Of a stretch of 24,905 nt of DNA, positions 12,081 to 22,363 are shown one piece after another. The number at the start of each line of letters is the position of its first letter. The first letter of the stretch is position 1. Both the position numbers and the translations under genes were made by a program. Below the pieces are notes generated by a model. It was not told the origin of the DNA, searched no databases, and saw only the letters and a program-made list of their open reading frames with translations. The stretch is from a virus, in IMG/VR virus record IMGVR_UViG_3300025132_000273, positions 1 to 24,905 of that record. One strand, written 5' to 3'.

Positions 12081-12524
12081 ATGACTAAAAAAGAACTTGT
12101 AAAGATAATACAAGAAGCGGTTCGTAGAGAAGTCAAAAAAGAGATAGAAAAGATATTTATTAAAGAGGAATCTTCACCCACTTTAGAATCTATGATTTCT
12201 AAACCCGAAGTTTCTGAACCTAAAAAACAAATCAAATATACAAAAAATGAAACTTTAAATAAAGTTTTAAACGAGACACGTGGAGGTCTCCCTCAACAAG
12301 GTAAGGAAGAATATCCTACTTTAGGAGGTGGTGTATTCGATACAAGTCGAATGACTGAAATGTTAGGTTATGGTAAAAGTGAAGAAGTACAACGTGATAT
12401 GGTAGCAGTCGATACAATGAAAAAAGCAGGTGTAACTTCTGAACAAGTACCTGAACACGTAACAAATGCTTTGACACGTGATTATAGTGATTTAATGAAA
12501 GCTATGAATAAGAAAGGTAATTAA
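12081..12524 (+). CDS. Baseplate-cluster accessory protein (147 aa)
   Basis: N-terminal amphipathic, highly charged helix (ELVKIIQEAVRREVKKEIEKIF) followed by a Pro/Lys-rich flexible middle and a conserved-looking C-terminal part (YPTLGGGVFDTSRMTEMLGYG and VAVDTMKKAGVTSEQVPEHV). The ribosome binding site AGGAG precedes the ATG. It sits between the spike and gp25 genes, and its stop overlaps the gp25 start by one base. No function recognised; a minor tail or assembly protein is likely from position. Confidence 0.65.
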   Translation: MTKKELVKIIQEAVRREVKKEIEKIFIKEESSPTLESMISKPEVSEPKKQIKYTKNETLNKVLNETRGGLPQQGKEEYPTLGGGVFDTSRMTEMLGYGKSEEVQRDMVAVDTMKKAGVTSEQVPEHVTNALTRDYSDLMKAMNKKGN

Positions 12525-12940
12525 TGTCAGCTATTGAAACAGATTTAAATCCAAATAAAACCGTTGGATTGAAATTACCTTTAGGGAGAGATAAGTTCAA
12601 TGATTTTGCTTTGACAAAAACTTCCTTAGAACAAGCTGAGTTTAATTTGAAAAATTTATTACAAACTTATATTGGTGAAAGACCAATGCAACCAACTTTT
12701 GGTAGTAAACTTTTAGAACTTTGTTTCGAACAACAAAATGATGAGTTACCAGAAAACATTGAAAAAGAAGTGAGACGTGCTGTCTCAGAGTGGTTAGATT
12801 ACATTAATATTCGAAACGTTGAGACTTTGACTGAAGAAGGCGATTTAAATCAAATTTATGTCAAGATAGATTACTCAACGACATTGAATCCTACTACAAT
12901 AAATCAAATCACAATAGATGCTTCTACAGGAGGATATTAA
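12524..12940 (+). CDS. gp25: Baseplate wedge protein, gp25-like
   Basis: Sheath-initiating wedge component at the inner baseplate, with the same fold as the gp25/TssE family. The diagnostic segment is AEFNLKNLLQTYIGERPMQPTFGSKLLELCFEQ (about 38-70), matching the family pattern of a helix followed by GER-x-MQP-x-FGS. The length of 138 residues is close to T4 gp25. It directly precedes the gp6-like gene, the same order as in T4, and overlaps it by one base. Confidence 0.93.
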   Translation: MSAIETDLNPNKTVGLKLPLGRDKFNDFALTKTSLEQAEFNLKNLLQTYIGERPMQPTFGSKLLELCFEQQNDELPENIEKEVRRAVSEWLDYINIRNVETLTEEGDLNQIYVKIDYSTTLNPTTINQITIDASTGGY

Positions 12941-14931
12941 TGGCTCGTTCAAGTATAAATAAAAATGTAGTTAAACAAGTAAACTATCTCAATAAAGACT
13001 TCTCAGATTTTAGAGATAGTTTGATTGAATATGCAAAGGTTTACTTCCCTAATACCTACAATGACTTTAATGAAGCTTCACCAGGAATGATGTTTATTGA
13101 GATGGCTGCATACGTTGGTGATGTATTATCATATTACATTGATTCTTCTTTTAGAGAATCACTTTTAGCTTATGCTGAAGAAAAAAGAAATGTTTATACA
13201 ATAGCACAATCATTCGGCTACAAACCTAAAACAACTTCACCAGCTGTAGCTGTTTTAGATGTATTTCAGACCGTTCCGGCTGTCAATAATAAACCAGATG
13301 AAAGATATGCTCTCAATGTGAAAGCAGGTACAACTCTTCAAGCAGCCTCAACTGGTACGCAATTCCGCACTATTGAAGATTGTAACTTTAAGTTCTCAAG
13401 TTCTTTTGACCCTAAAGAAGTAAGTGTGTTTGAAAACAATGGTAGCACAATAACAAAGTTTTTACTGAAAAAACAAGTTAGAGTTGAAAGTGGTAACATT
13501 ACTACTGAAAGATTTACATTCGGAGCCTCTGAAAAATATTCTCAAATCAAATTAGGTTCACCTGATGTAATTGAAATATTGTCTTGTACTGATAGTGATA
13601 ATAATAAATGGTATGAAGTTGATTCGTTAGCTACTGATACTATTTTTGAAGATATGGAAAATAATTCAGTAACAGACCCAACATCGGTTGTAAACAGAGA
13701 TGTGGCTCCTTATATACTAAAATTAAAAAAGACAGCACGTAGATTCACCACTTTTATTAACGATAATGATGAAACAATTTTAAGATTCGGAGCAGGTATA
13801 TCAAGTAATCCTGATGAAGAAATCATTCCTAATCCTACAAACGTTGGTTCGAGTTTACCAGGTAGTCCATCAAAGTTGACAAGTGCTTTTGACCCAAGTA
13901 ATTTTTTGAAGACAGAAGCTTACGGATTAGCTCCAAGTAGAACAACTTTAACAATAGAGTATTCTCACGGAGGAGGTATAGATGATAATGTTCCTTCAAA
14001 TGAAATAAATCAAATCACAAATATAGAGTATGAAATACAGGATGCTTTGTTGAACGCGAGCACCGTTACTGATAGTAAGAACTCAGTTTCGTTTACAAAC
14101 CCAAGACCTGCTACAGGAGGTTCATCAGGACAAACCGTACGTGAGACACGCGAAAGTGCGTTGGCTTATTTTCAAGCGCAAAGTCGAGCTGTTACTAAAG
14201 AAGATTATGTTGTGAGAGCTTTATCACTACCTCAAAGATACGGGAACATAGCAAAAGTTCATATGGTACAAGATGACCAATTAAATAAATCAGTAGGTTT
14301 TGATGAACTCGAAAGAAAAGTTACTCAAGCAGATGTTGATGCTGGAAGAACTATTAAACAACTACAAGTAAGAACTCCTAATCCTTTAGCTATGAATATG
14401 TATACTTTAGGTTATGACAATAATAGAAATTTAGCTCCTATGAGTCAAATTGTAAAACAAAATTTATCAACGTATTTATCACAATTTAGATTAGTAACTG
14501 ATGCCGTAAATATAAAAGATGCTTACGTAATCAACATAGGTGTTAACTTTTCTATCTTAACAAAAACAGGATTTAATAAAAACGATGTTTTGTTACAATG
14601 TGTAGCAGCAGTTCAAGATTTTTTCAATACAGACAGAATACAAATAGGACAACCTATTGTTATCTCTGATATAGCTTACGAACTATCTTTGATTGATGGT
14701 GTAGCATCAGTGGTGAAACCTGTTGAAAATAATCCGAATGATTTACCGATTGTGATTGAAAACAAATATAAAACAACTGAGGGTTATTCAGGAAACTTCT
14801 ATGATATTGCTAGTGGTATTATCGATGGTGTATTATATCCTGCTTTAGACCCAAGTATTTTTGAAGTCAAATATCCTGATTCCGATATTAAAGGAAAAGT
14901 AGTCGGTGATAACTTAGGTATAGTGGAGTAA
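12940..14931 (+). CDS. gp6: Baseplate wedge protein, gp6/baseplate-J-like
   Basis: Builds the inner ring that ties the baseplate wedges together. The N-terminal segment FRDSLIEYAKVYFPNTYNDF, then SPGMMFIEMAAYVGDVLSYYIDSSFRESLLAYAEEKRNVYTIAQSFGYKPKTTSPA (about 24-110) is the gp6 signature. The central part contains the baseplate-J core, with TVRETRESALAYFQAQSRAVTKEDYVVRALSLP (about 400-432). The C-terminal half has the ligand-like INIGVNFSILTKTGFNKNDVL segment. At 663 residues it matches T4 gp6 closely. An AGGAGG site precedes the ATG. Confidence 0.93.
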   Translation: MARSSINKNVVKQVNYLNKDFSDFRDSLIEYAKVYFPNTYNDFNEASPGMMFIEMAAYVGDVLSYYIDSSFRESLLAYAEEKRNVYTIAQSFGYKPKTTSPAVAVLDVFQTVPAVNNKPDERYALNVKAGTTLQAASTGTQFRTIEDCNFKFSSSFDPKEVSVFENNGSTITKFLLKKQVRVESGNITTERFTFGASEKYSQIKLGSPDVIEILSCTDSDNNKWYEVDSLATDTIFEDMENNSVTDPTSVVNRDVAPYILKLKKTARRFTTFINDNDETILRFGAGISSNPDEEIIPNPTNVGSSLPGSPSKLTSAFDPSNFLKTEAYGLAPSRTTLTIEYSHGGGIDDNVPSNEINQITNIEYEIQDALLNASTVTDSKNSVSFTNPRPATGGSSGQTVRETRESALAYFQAQSRAVTKEDYVVRALSLPQRYGNIAKVHMVQDDQLNKSVGFDELERKVTQADVDAGRTIKQLQVRTPNPLAMNMYTLGYDNNRNLAPMSQIVKQNLSTYLSQFRLVTDAVNIKDAYVINIGVNFSILTKTGFNKNDVLLQCVAAVQDFFNTDRIQIGQPIVISDIAYELSLIDGVASVVKPVENNPNDLPIVIENKYKTTEGYSGNFYDIASGIIDGVLYPALDPSIFEVKYPDSDIKGKVVGDNLGIVE

Positions 14932-14935
14932 CTAA

Positions 14936-16075
14936 ATGCATTATTTTACATTCGCAGAAAAAGATACAACTTTATATGAAAAAAGTGGTAGTTTAAATTC
15001 AGGATTAGATGAAATATTAGAAGTACGAAAAGACATTAGTCCTTCAGGTGAAGTAATTACCGTTTCTCGTATTATGATTAAATTTGATTTAGACCCTATT
15101 TCAAAATTAAAAAATCAAAATGTTATAAAAGACAATGCACAATACTTTTTAAATTTATTTGATGCTAGACCTACAGCTCTAGCTACTTCTCAAAGTTTAT
15201 ATGCTTATCCTGTGAGTCAATCCTGGACAATGGGTGATGGACGTTCTTATGATGACCCAGTAACTACTGAAGGTTGTAGTTGGAATTTCAGACACGGTGA
15301 AACAGATGGTAAACTTTGGTCTGAAGAAACAGCTTCTGGAGGTTCTTGGTTTACTAATAATGATGGAGCATATGAAATGTCTCATTCATTCGGAGTCAAA
15401 TCTTCTGATATGAGAATGGACGTAACAGGTGTTGTGAATGCTTGGTTAGACGGGACAATTCCTAATGAAGGATTTATAGTAAAACGTAGTGGTAGTTTTT
15501 ATAATCCAACAACAACTTCAGGTTCTTTTGGAAATAATGATAGTGGAAGTGATGAGGGTAACAGCACAAGATTTGGTAATTTTTCATTCTTCTCAAGTGA
15601 TACTCACACAAAATATCCACCAACTCTTGAAGCGGTTTGGGATGACTCAAAATGGACAACAGGTTCATTAAGTCCCTTGACAAAAGGTAACATTGAAGAT
15701 ATGGTTATCTATATGAAAGGACTTAGACCAGAATATAAAGAAAAATCAATAGCTAAATTTAGAGTTGTTGGTAGAGAAAGATTTCCTGAAAAAACTTACT
15801 CAACAACAAGTGATAATTTATCAGTCAAATATTTACCAAGTGGTTCATCATTCTACTCAATACTTGATGCTGAGACTGATGACGTTGTTGTACCCTTTGG
15901 TAGTGGTTCAAAACTAAGTTGTGATTCAGACGGAAACTATTTCCTACTTAGAATGGATGGTTATCAACCTGAAAGATATTATAAAATAGAATATAGAATA
16001 CAAAGTGGTAGTACTACTGATGAAGAGACTGACCAGTATTTTGATGAAGGATTTACATTTAAGGTAACTCTATAA
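14936..16075 (+). CDS. DNRLRE-like virion structural protein
   Basis: A 379-residue protein rich in Ser, Gly and Thr. The N-terminal two thirds read like a DNRLRE-type beta-sandwich, as found in secreted and virion surface proteins: a start on ADxDTTLYE-like sequence (FAEKDTTLYEKSGSLNSGLDEIL), a SRIMIKFDL strand, the WTMGDGRSYDDPVTTEGCSW segment, and MRMDVTGVVNAWLDGTIPNEGFIVKRS. The C-terminal 120 residues form a second beta domain. It follows gp6 in the cluster and likely decorates or extends the baseplate. I cannot map it to a T4 gene; gp7/gp8-like location is inference. Confidence 0.7.
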   Translation: MHYFTFAEKDTTLYEKSGSLNSGLDEILEVRKDISPSGEVITVSRIMIKFDLDPISKLKNQNVIKDNAQYFLNLFDARPTALATSQSLYAYPVSQSWTMGDGRSYDDPVTTEGCSWNFRHGETDGKLWSEETASGGSWFTNNDGAYEMSHSFGVKSSDMRMDVTGVVNAWLDGTIPNEGFIVKRSGSFYNPTTTSGSFGNNDSGSDEGNSTRFGNFSFFSSDTHTKYPPTLEAVWDDSKWTTGSLSPLTKGNIEDMVIYMKGLRPEYKEKSIAKFRVVGRERFPEKTYSTTSDNLSVKYLPSGSSFYSILDAETDDVVVPFGSGSKLSCDSDGNYFLLRMDGYQPERYYKIEYRIQSGSTTDEETDQYFDEGFTFKVTL

Positions 16076-16626
16076 TGCCATACACAAAACAAGAATTACA
16101 AAATGTTGATTTTTATCAGGATTTTGTAAACGGATTACGAAATACATATCTTGAACAAATCAAAGATTACGCTAATAGGCCGATACCTTTCGGTGATGAA
16201 AATACAGATTTATATTTATTTGAGGACATCTTGACGGGTATGGGATTAGAAGATGCTAATGTTTCTCAGGATAGTATTTATAAAACATTTCTTACACCAG
16301 AACAACAAAATTTTTCAAATTCATATCAAACAAAAAAATATTCTATCTATGATAAATCCGAGTTATTGGAAAAAACTATTGATAGAAATATATCCGAACT
16401 ATCTGAACTAAAAGTTGGTAAAGAACTACCTGAAAACATTGAAAACGGAATGGTCGTAACTAATGATAAAGCTGACGATTCACGAAGATGGTTAATCGAA
16501 AATAATACTAAAAGAGAATTTTCAGATTTAGGTACATATTATGCTACTGATTATTCTTTAGTAAAGTTAGAGACGTTCAGTCAAAGTATTATTGATAGTA
16601 TTGTTACAGGAGATGACATACAATAA
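16075..16626 (+). CDS. Baseplate/tail protein of unknown family (183 aa)
   Basis: Mainly helical, acidic protein starting YTKQELQNVDFYQDFVNGLRNTYLEQI. It contains ILTGMGLEDANVSQDSIYKTFLTPEQQ in the middle and ends in a short helix. No signal peptide or membrane segment is seen. The start overlaps the previous stop by one base (TAATG) and the end overlaps the next start in the same way, so it is made in step with its neighbours. Position in the wedge cluster suggests a small baseplate linker, but no T4 counterpart is recognised. Confidence 0.65.
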   Translation: MPYTKQELQNVDFYQDFVNGLRNTYLEQIKDYANRPIPFGDENTDLYLFEDILTGMGLEDANVSQDSIYKTFLTPEQQNFSNSYQTKKYSIYDKSELLEKTIDRNISELSELKVGKELPENIENGMVVTNDKADDSRRWLIENNTKREFSDLGTYYATDYSLVKLETFSQSIIDSIVTGDDIQ

Positions 16627-17969
16627 TGGCTAGATTAAATCAAAAAGATTCTGATTTACTTAACACTAATCAAGTGATTGATTTGAGTAGTCAAAAGTAT
16701 GCCTATTTAGGAGGTGAGTTTGGTTCAAACTCTAATGACTATGTTGAAGTTCTTGTTTATTCTGGCGAAAATTTTTTAGAGTCAGGTGTTGTTGATTCTT
16801 CAGATTATGAAAATAGAGGACAAGATGGAATCAAAATCAAAACCGGAACAATACTCAGAAAGATGGGATATGACAGAGGTAAATTTAATGTTAAATTTAA
16901 TTTTTTTAGAAAGACTGCAGGTTCAAACGAAACACTTTTAGTTGACTCAGCAGGTAAAGTGTACAGAGGTGAGTTTCATACGATGTCTGATGGTAGTATT
17001 ATGTCAGGAGCTCAACATTCAGATGCTTCATATCCTTTATTTCTAAAAGAAAACAAATATCCTATTCAAGAAATATCACCTTCTCGAAATGAAGTTCGTC
17101 TTATTTCTCAAAACATTAAAGATAATGAATACAAAGATAATTTTAATGATAGTCAACTTTTAAGAAAAAAAGTTCAAATCAATAATGATGCCGAGTTTAT
17201 ATCTGATGGTGATTCAACAAAAAGAAATTCACTTAGAATGAAGTTATCAGGACTAACCAGTAGGTTTAAAAATGTTCAAAGTTTAGTAGGAGGTTATGTT
17301 TATTTACCCAACTCATACATTGAAAGATTTTTACCCCCTCCTCCCGCAGCTGACGGTACGACAGGAGCAGAAATAGGAGGTGAGGTTGTAAGTGAAATTG
17401 TACAAGCTAACTTTATAATATCAGACGAAAGTCAAGCTACACGTAGAAGAGGTGATACTTCATTCAAAAAAATATTTGATATTTTTAAAGATGGTTATCC
17501 AACAGAAGAATTTTTACGTGAAAAAGGATATGATGGTGATTATGGGGCTATGTTAGGTCAGGTGATAGGACATCAAGAAGGAAGAGGTGATGTAACAAAA
17601 ATTCGAAAACTCAATGAAAACACTATGGAAGTTCCAGCTTATGGAAAAGGTGATATTATAACATTAAAAAGTGTTTCGAGTAAACCAAACACTTCGACAA
17701 CCTATACTTGGACATTTTATGGATATGATTGGAACAGCGACGGAACGTGGGAAAAGTTTACTAACAACAATAACAAAATAGCTATTCAGAATCCTCCGGC
17801 TACTGGGTTACAGGTAATCGATAGAGATAAAACTAATGGTAGTGAGGTAACAATTGCTTTACAAGCATTTAACTCTCGTGTAGGTGTAAGTTTGAAAATA
17901 GACACTAAAAATGAAACAAGTACGGTGTCATTACCAGCTTGTATCGAAGTTGTAGGAAAAGGTGATTAA
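16626..17969 (+). CDS. Baseplate/tail structural protein with PKD-like C-terminus
   Basis: A 447-residue beta-rich protein. The N-terminal block (YLGGEFGSNSNDYVEVLVYSG...GIKIKTGTILRKMGYDRGKFNVKFNFFR, about 27-100) recurs, as far as I recall, in structural proteins of aquatic T4-like phages. The middle (about 130-240) carries ENKYPIQEISPSRNEVRLIS. The tail (about 335-440: GDIITLKSVSSKPNTSTTYTW...SEVTIALQAFNSRVGVSLKI) resembles an Ig/PKD-like sandwich of the kind used for surface contact. A Pro-rich hinge PPPPAADG lies near residue 238. It is followed after 2 bases by the 1438-aa gene, so the two probably interact. Confidence 0.7.
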   Translation: MARLNQKDSDLLNTNQVIDLSSQKYAYLGGEFGSNSNDYVEVLVYSGENFLESGVVDSSDYENRGQDGIKIKTGTILRKMGYDRGKFNVKFNFFRKTAGSNETLLVDSAGKVYRGEFHTMSDGSIMSGAQHSDASYPLFLKENKYPIQEISPSRNEVRLISQNIKDNEYKDNFNDSQLLRKKVQINNDAEFISDGDSTKRNSLRMKLSGLTSRFKNVQSLVGGYVYLPNSYIERFLPPPPAADGTTGAEIGGEVVSEIVQANFIISDESQATRRRGDTSFKKIFDIFKDGYPTEEFLREKGYDGDYGAMLGQVIGHQEGRGDVTKIRKLNENTMEVPAYGKGDIITLKSVSSKPNTSTTYTWTFYGYDWNSDGTWEKFTNNNNKIAIQNPPATGLQVIDRDKTNGSEVTIALQAFNSRVGVSLKIDTKNETSTVSLPACIEVVGKGD

Positions 17970-17971
17970 TT

Positions 17972-20900
17972 ATGGCCACTACAGCAGAACAATTTAGTAG
18001 AATTAGTTTAGACAAAGGACCTGATAATAGTTATTCAGGTGATTTAATCAACACGATTGAACTTGCTTTATCTGAAAATATAAATGAACAAATTGAATAC
18101 ACTTATATTAACTGGTTTGTTTATAAAGGTCAAGAAATTATATATGAAAAATTAGGTCAAGGATTAAATTTTTCTGTAAATATAGCTGACGTACTTGGTA
18201 ACAAACCTGAAAACGCTGGTCAATATGTAGTACAGGCAGTTCTTGTATCAGGTAATCAAGATGGTGAAATTGATGAGGGTTCTTTTGAGATTCAATTTAC
18301 ACTCGTCGGTAAAGAGGAAACTTTACCTCAAGCTATATATGTACCATTTGTGGCTCAGATTGCCGCTGTCGAGAATGATGAAATTACAATTAACACAAGT
18401 TGGGAAGAGTTTACAAACAAAGTAAGACCAGAACAAGAGTTTAAAAGTCCTTTAGAAAAGTTTACAACCTATGAAATCTCATCAAAAATAAATGATTATA
18501 GTGATTTAAATACTTATATGCATTTAGGAGATGATAACTTATCACTTATCACAAATGTAAAAAAAGATAACGAGACAATTAAAAATTACCCTAATTCAGG
18601 TATTTACAAATTATATGAACCTTTACCTGATGATATTGAAGTTAAGGATAATGTATTTATTGTTAAAGAGATTTTACCTCAGTTAGAACAAACAATCGAA
18701 CTTTTTCCTTATGAACAAGAAGATGAAGATGTCTTAGTTTTAAGAAATCCTGAAAGTTCACAAGTAAACTCACCCATAACAAATCGTTCTACTGAGTTAA
18801 AAAATTACACCGATTTAGTTACAGGTGATGTTAGATTAAAAAAAGAAATCGAAGACAAGTTTATAAGTGGAAGTAGAAAACCTGTAACACTAAATATTGA
18901 TTATTCAAATTATAAAAACTTCGTTAACTTTTCTTCTGCTCAAAAACGATTAGAAAATTTTAAATATAAAATAGAATTGATTGAAGATTATACTTCAAAG
19001 AGTGCTTCTTATGCTTCTATTCCGTCACCTAGTGATGCTGCTAACTTTGATAAAAAGATAAGACAAATCAAAACAAACTTTGATGGATATGAAAATTATC
19101 TTTACAACGTGAGTTCATCTTATGAGTCGAGTTCATTAGGTGAGTTTCCTGATGCTAGTTGGCCAAAAACAGGAAGTGGTACTTATGATGACCCATTTGT
19201 TCCTGTAAGTTCATCACACGCAGACTTCACAAATTGGTACGGGTCAATTTATGGTGAGTATGGACAAATTTATAGTGCCTCTCTTTATGATAATGAAAAT
19301 AAAAATAGACTCAAAAATTTATTACCTACATTTGTTAAAGAGGATGAAAACAATTCAGACTTCTTTAGTTTTATGGATATGGTAGGTCAACACTTTGACG
19401 AGTTGTGGGTTTACACTAACGGTATATCAGAATTAACCGACAGACAAAATGATTTAAGTAAAGGTTTCTCGAATGACTTAGTATTTAATTTAGCTAAATC
19501 TTTAGGTTGGTCTGTTGATGATGGTAAAGATTTATTAGATTTGAGTAGAGTAGGTTTCGGTCAAAAACTTAGTGGTGATAGTTACTCACTATACACATCA
19601 GGTTCATCAGGATTTTCTAAGATTACAGACGGGACAGCCACTTCAGTACCTGAAGGTGAAATAACAAAAGAAATCACTAAACGTTTGATAGCTAGTATGC
19701 CTTACATACTTAAAACTAAAGGTACAATTAACTCATTAAAAGCTATTCTTAATTGTTATGGTATTCCTTCAAGTATTTTGCGTGTACGTGAGTATGGAGG
19801 TTTACAAAAAATAGGACAAAGACAGCAGTTTGAAATAGCTCGAAGATTTACGAAAGCTTTAGGTTTTAGAGGAGACCAGTTCATAAGAACACCTTGGGAT
19901 GATGATTCAGTTACAAGTCGAAAACCCGACACCGTTGAATTTAGATTTAGAGTGTTGAGTGGTTCAGCTGAACAAATACTTGTCCAAAAAGATTCAGATT
20001 GGGCTATCAAGGTTAAGGATAACGGACAAGATGATAACTATGGAACGGTAGCATTTCAGTTATCTGGTTCACCAGGTTATCAGGAAATAAGTTCATCTTT
20101 ATTACCAGTTTATGATGGTGAATTTTATTCTGTAATGTTACGTAAAAACAAAGTCAATACAAATTTATTCACTAATCAAGGTTTCGAAACCTCATCATTA
20201 TTCAATCCTCCTTTTATAACAGGAGGAACTGACACAACAAGTGTAGAGTTTGGTAATTTAAAAATTGTAAGTAGTTCAAATGTATCTCGTACAGGAACAA
20301 ATGCTTTACGACACGAACACACTGGTGATTCGACAAATATATCTTACACTAATCTGTATCGTAATGATAATGTAAACTATCCTTCTCTCAATGCTTCTGT
20401 AGCGAGTGTAAGTGAAGGACAGACTTATGAGTTTTCAGTTTATGCTAAAGCTTCAGGTAGTTCAGTTGATAGTGTAGGAAGTTTAGCTTTATTTGAGTTA
20501 GATTCTGATGGTGAAGTTGTGAATTGGAACGTTGATTCTAATCTACAAAAAGGAGGTATATCTGAATCAGAGGTAGTGGGTTTAAATGAAACGGATTGGA
20601 AACAAATAAAAGTTCAAAAAACAATACATTTTTCAAACACTTCAGGACTAGGTGTAAGATTTGAAAACAGAAAAGCTAAATCTACAATCTTATGGGACGA
20701 CGTTTCAGTAAGAAGAGCAGTTACAAATACTGATGATATATCTGATGCTTTTATCTATGATTTATTTGTTAAGAAGTATGATGCAGGTGTAGACAGAATA
20801 ACTCAATCATCAAAAACTTCATTATATATTACAGGTTCAAATACAACCACATCTTCTTACAATGCTGCTTGGACTGGTAGTGGTGATTTATTTATAGGTG

Positions 20901-22288
20901 GTAACACGACTACAAGTTTTGGTACAAATAATATAAAACTTAGTGGTTCGATTATGGAGTTCAGATTATGGACTGAAAAATTAGAGGAAGATAAATTCGA
21001 TACACACGTATCTAATCCTCAATCATATATTGGAAATTCTCCTTCTTCTTCATACTTTAATTTAGTACGAAGATTTCCAATGGATGATAATACGGAATTT
21101 ACTGGTAGTAATGAAGATGGGGTTCGTGATACAAGACCTAATCAAGATGCTACACAAACTGGTAGTGCTCACGGATTTGATGGGTTAAACTTTTTCGAAT
21201 CAGTCAATGATAAAACAAAAACAATAGTTCCTAACTTTGGTCCTCAAAGAAGAACAGCCACAAAGATTAGAATCGAAAACAATTACTTGAGTGGAAGTGG
21301 TGCAATGTTGAGTCGTTTCTCAAGATATGACCAAAGTTCAAATGATTTTGCTCCTCTTGATTCAAACAAGTTAGGTATTTATTTTTCACCAGTTGATGCA
21401 GTAAATGATGACATTGTTAATTCATTTGCTAATTTAGATTTCAATCAACTATTAGGTGACCCACGTGATAATTACGAATCAGAGTATAGAAATTTAAAAT
21501 ACACAGCTGATAACTACTTCAGAAAATATACCGATAATAATAACTTTTGGGATTATATGCATCTTATAAAGTTTTATGACCAATCAGTATTTAAACAACT
21601 CAAAAAAGTTATACCTGCTAGAGCTAAAACACAATTAGGTACGGTCATTGAGGGTAATTTATTTGAAAGACCTAAATCACCTGTACAGAGAAACAGACCT
21701 TCATTTACTCAACCTATATATGAAGATGAATTAAATATTAGTAATTTCGAACTTAACAATGAAAATGAAGATAGTCGTTCAATAGTCAGGATAGAAACTC
21801 AATATCCTAATTATGAAGGTGTAGCTGACAATGTTGATATATTTAAAACACCTTCTTTGTATGCTTTGAATGAAGTGAATTTCAACTATGATGACCCAAA
21901 TATTTATTTAAGAGCCACAGCTTCTTACGGAGGACCAAACAGAGTATTTAGTGAGGCAACTGGTTCGATGATACTAGAAGGTGTAAAATCAGAATTTAAT
22001 CAAGTGTACAACTTTGTCTATACAAGTTCAGGTGAATTTAGAAGAAGTAACAGATTTACACTTGATAAAAGTCAACATTTCTATCACACTAAATCATTAG
22101 CAAGTACTGATATTGACCCTCGATATACTGAGATTACAGCTTTCAATAATAGTTTTTATGAGGGTGTGAAGAATACATCAAATACAACTTTAGATGGTGA
22201 TTTACCAATCATCATAAGAAAAACAGCACCTACGGTAGCAGTTCCAACAGACGTTGGTATTTCTAACCTACAGGTTGATGAGGATTAA
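17972..22288 (+). CDS. Giant tail/baseplate protein with nested lectin-type domains
   Basis: A 1438-residue virion protein. Parts in order: Ig-like N-terminus (about 1-125); a linker of mixed strands; a tail-protein-I-like region with NLLPTFVKEDENNSDFF (about 447-463) and ITKRLIASMPYILKTKGTINSLKAILNCYGIP (about 568-600); a LamG/concanavalin-type sandwich starting DTVEFRFRVLSGSAEQ (about 652); within it an inserted carbohydrate-binding-type jelly roll from NLFTNQGFETSS to ILWDDVSVRR (about 730-915); then the rest of the sandwich (FIYDLFVKKYD to EFRLWTEKLEED, about 925-1005); and a C-terminal virion part with RAKTQLGTVIEGNLFERPKSP (about 1215-1235). The P2 gpI-like piece would attach it to the baseplate while the lectin domains face the host. 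Assignment of the domains is by pattern only. Confidence 0.75.
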   Translation: MATTAEQFSRISLDKGPDNSYSGDLINTIELALSENINEQIEYTYINWFVYKGQEIIYEKLGQGLNFSVNIADVLGNKPENAGQYVVQAVLVSGNQDGEIDEGSFEIQFTLVGKEETLPQAIYVPFVAQIAAVENDEITINTSWEEFTNKVRPEQEFKSPLEKFTTYEISSKINDYSDLNTYMHLGDDNLSLITNVKKDNETIKNYPNSGIYKLYEPLPDDIEVKDNVFIVKEILPQLEQTIELFPYEQEDEDVLVLRNPESSQVNSPITNRSTELKNYTDLVTGDVRLKKEIEDKFISGSRKPVTLNIDYSNYKNFVNFSSAQKRLENFKYKIELIEDYTSKSASYASIPSPSDAANFDKKIRQIKTNFDGYENYLYNVSSSYESSSLGEFPDASWPKTGSGTYDDPFVPVSSSHADFTNWYGSIYGEYGQIYSASLYDNENKNRLKNLLPTFVKEDENNSDFFSFMDMVGQHFDELWVYTNGISELTDRQNDLSKGFSNDLVFNLAKSLGWSVDDGKDLLDLSRVGFGQKLSGDSYSLYTSGSSGFSKITDGTATSVPEGEITKEITKRLIASMPYILKTKGTINSLKAILNCYGIPSSILRVREYGGLQKIGQRQQFEIARRFTKALGFRGDQFIRTPWDDDSVTSRKPDTVEFRFRVLSGSAEQILVQKDSDWAIKVKDNGQDDNYGTVAFQLSGSPGYQEISSSLLPVYDGEFYSVMLRKNKVNTNLFTNQGFETSSLFNPPFITGGTDTTSVEFGNLKIVSSSNVSRTGTNALRHEHTGDSTNISYTNLYRNDNVNYPSLNASVASVSEGQTYEFSVYAKASGSSVDSVGSLALFELDSDGEVVNWNVDSNLQKGGISESEVVGLNETDWKQIKVQKTIHFSNTSGLGVRFENRKAKSTILWDDVSVRRAVTNTDDISDAFIYDLFVKKYDAGVDRITQSSKTSLYITGSNTTTSSYNAAWTGSGDLFIGGNTTTSFGTNNIKLSGSIMEFRLWTEKLEEDKFDTHVSNPQSYIGNSPSSSYFNLVRRFPMDDNTEFTGSNEDGVRDTRPNQDATQTGSAHGFDGLNFFESVNDKTKTIVPNFGPQRRTATKIRIENNYLSGSGAMLSRFSRYDQSSNDFAPLDSNKLGIYFSPVDAVNDDIVNSFANLDFNQLLGDPRDNYESEYRNLKYTADNYFRKYTDNNNFWDYMHLIKFYDQSVFKQLKKVIPARAKTQLGTVIEGNLFERPKSPVQRNRPSFTQPIYEDELNISNFELNNENEDSRSIVRIETQYPNYEGVADNVDIFKTPSLYALNEVNFNYDDPNIYLRATASYGGPNRVFSEATGSMILEGVKSEFNQVYNFVYTSSGEFRRSNRFTLDKSQHFYHTKSLASTDIDPRYTEITAFNNSFYEGVKNTSNTTLDGDLPIIIRKTAPTVAVPTDVGISNLQVDED

Positions 22289-22363
22289 TAATGTGTAAAA
22301 ATTTAACTTACCAATATTTATTAGTAGGAAAGTTATATATACACTCAAATCTTGGAGATAATA

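Noticed and set aside
22352-22363. TTG start for the 218-aa structural protein
   Set aside because: The TTG overlaps the GGAG that serves the ATG at 22364, and related proteins begin MGFLDN.
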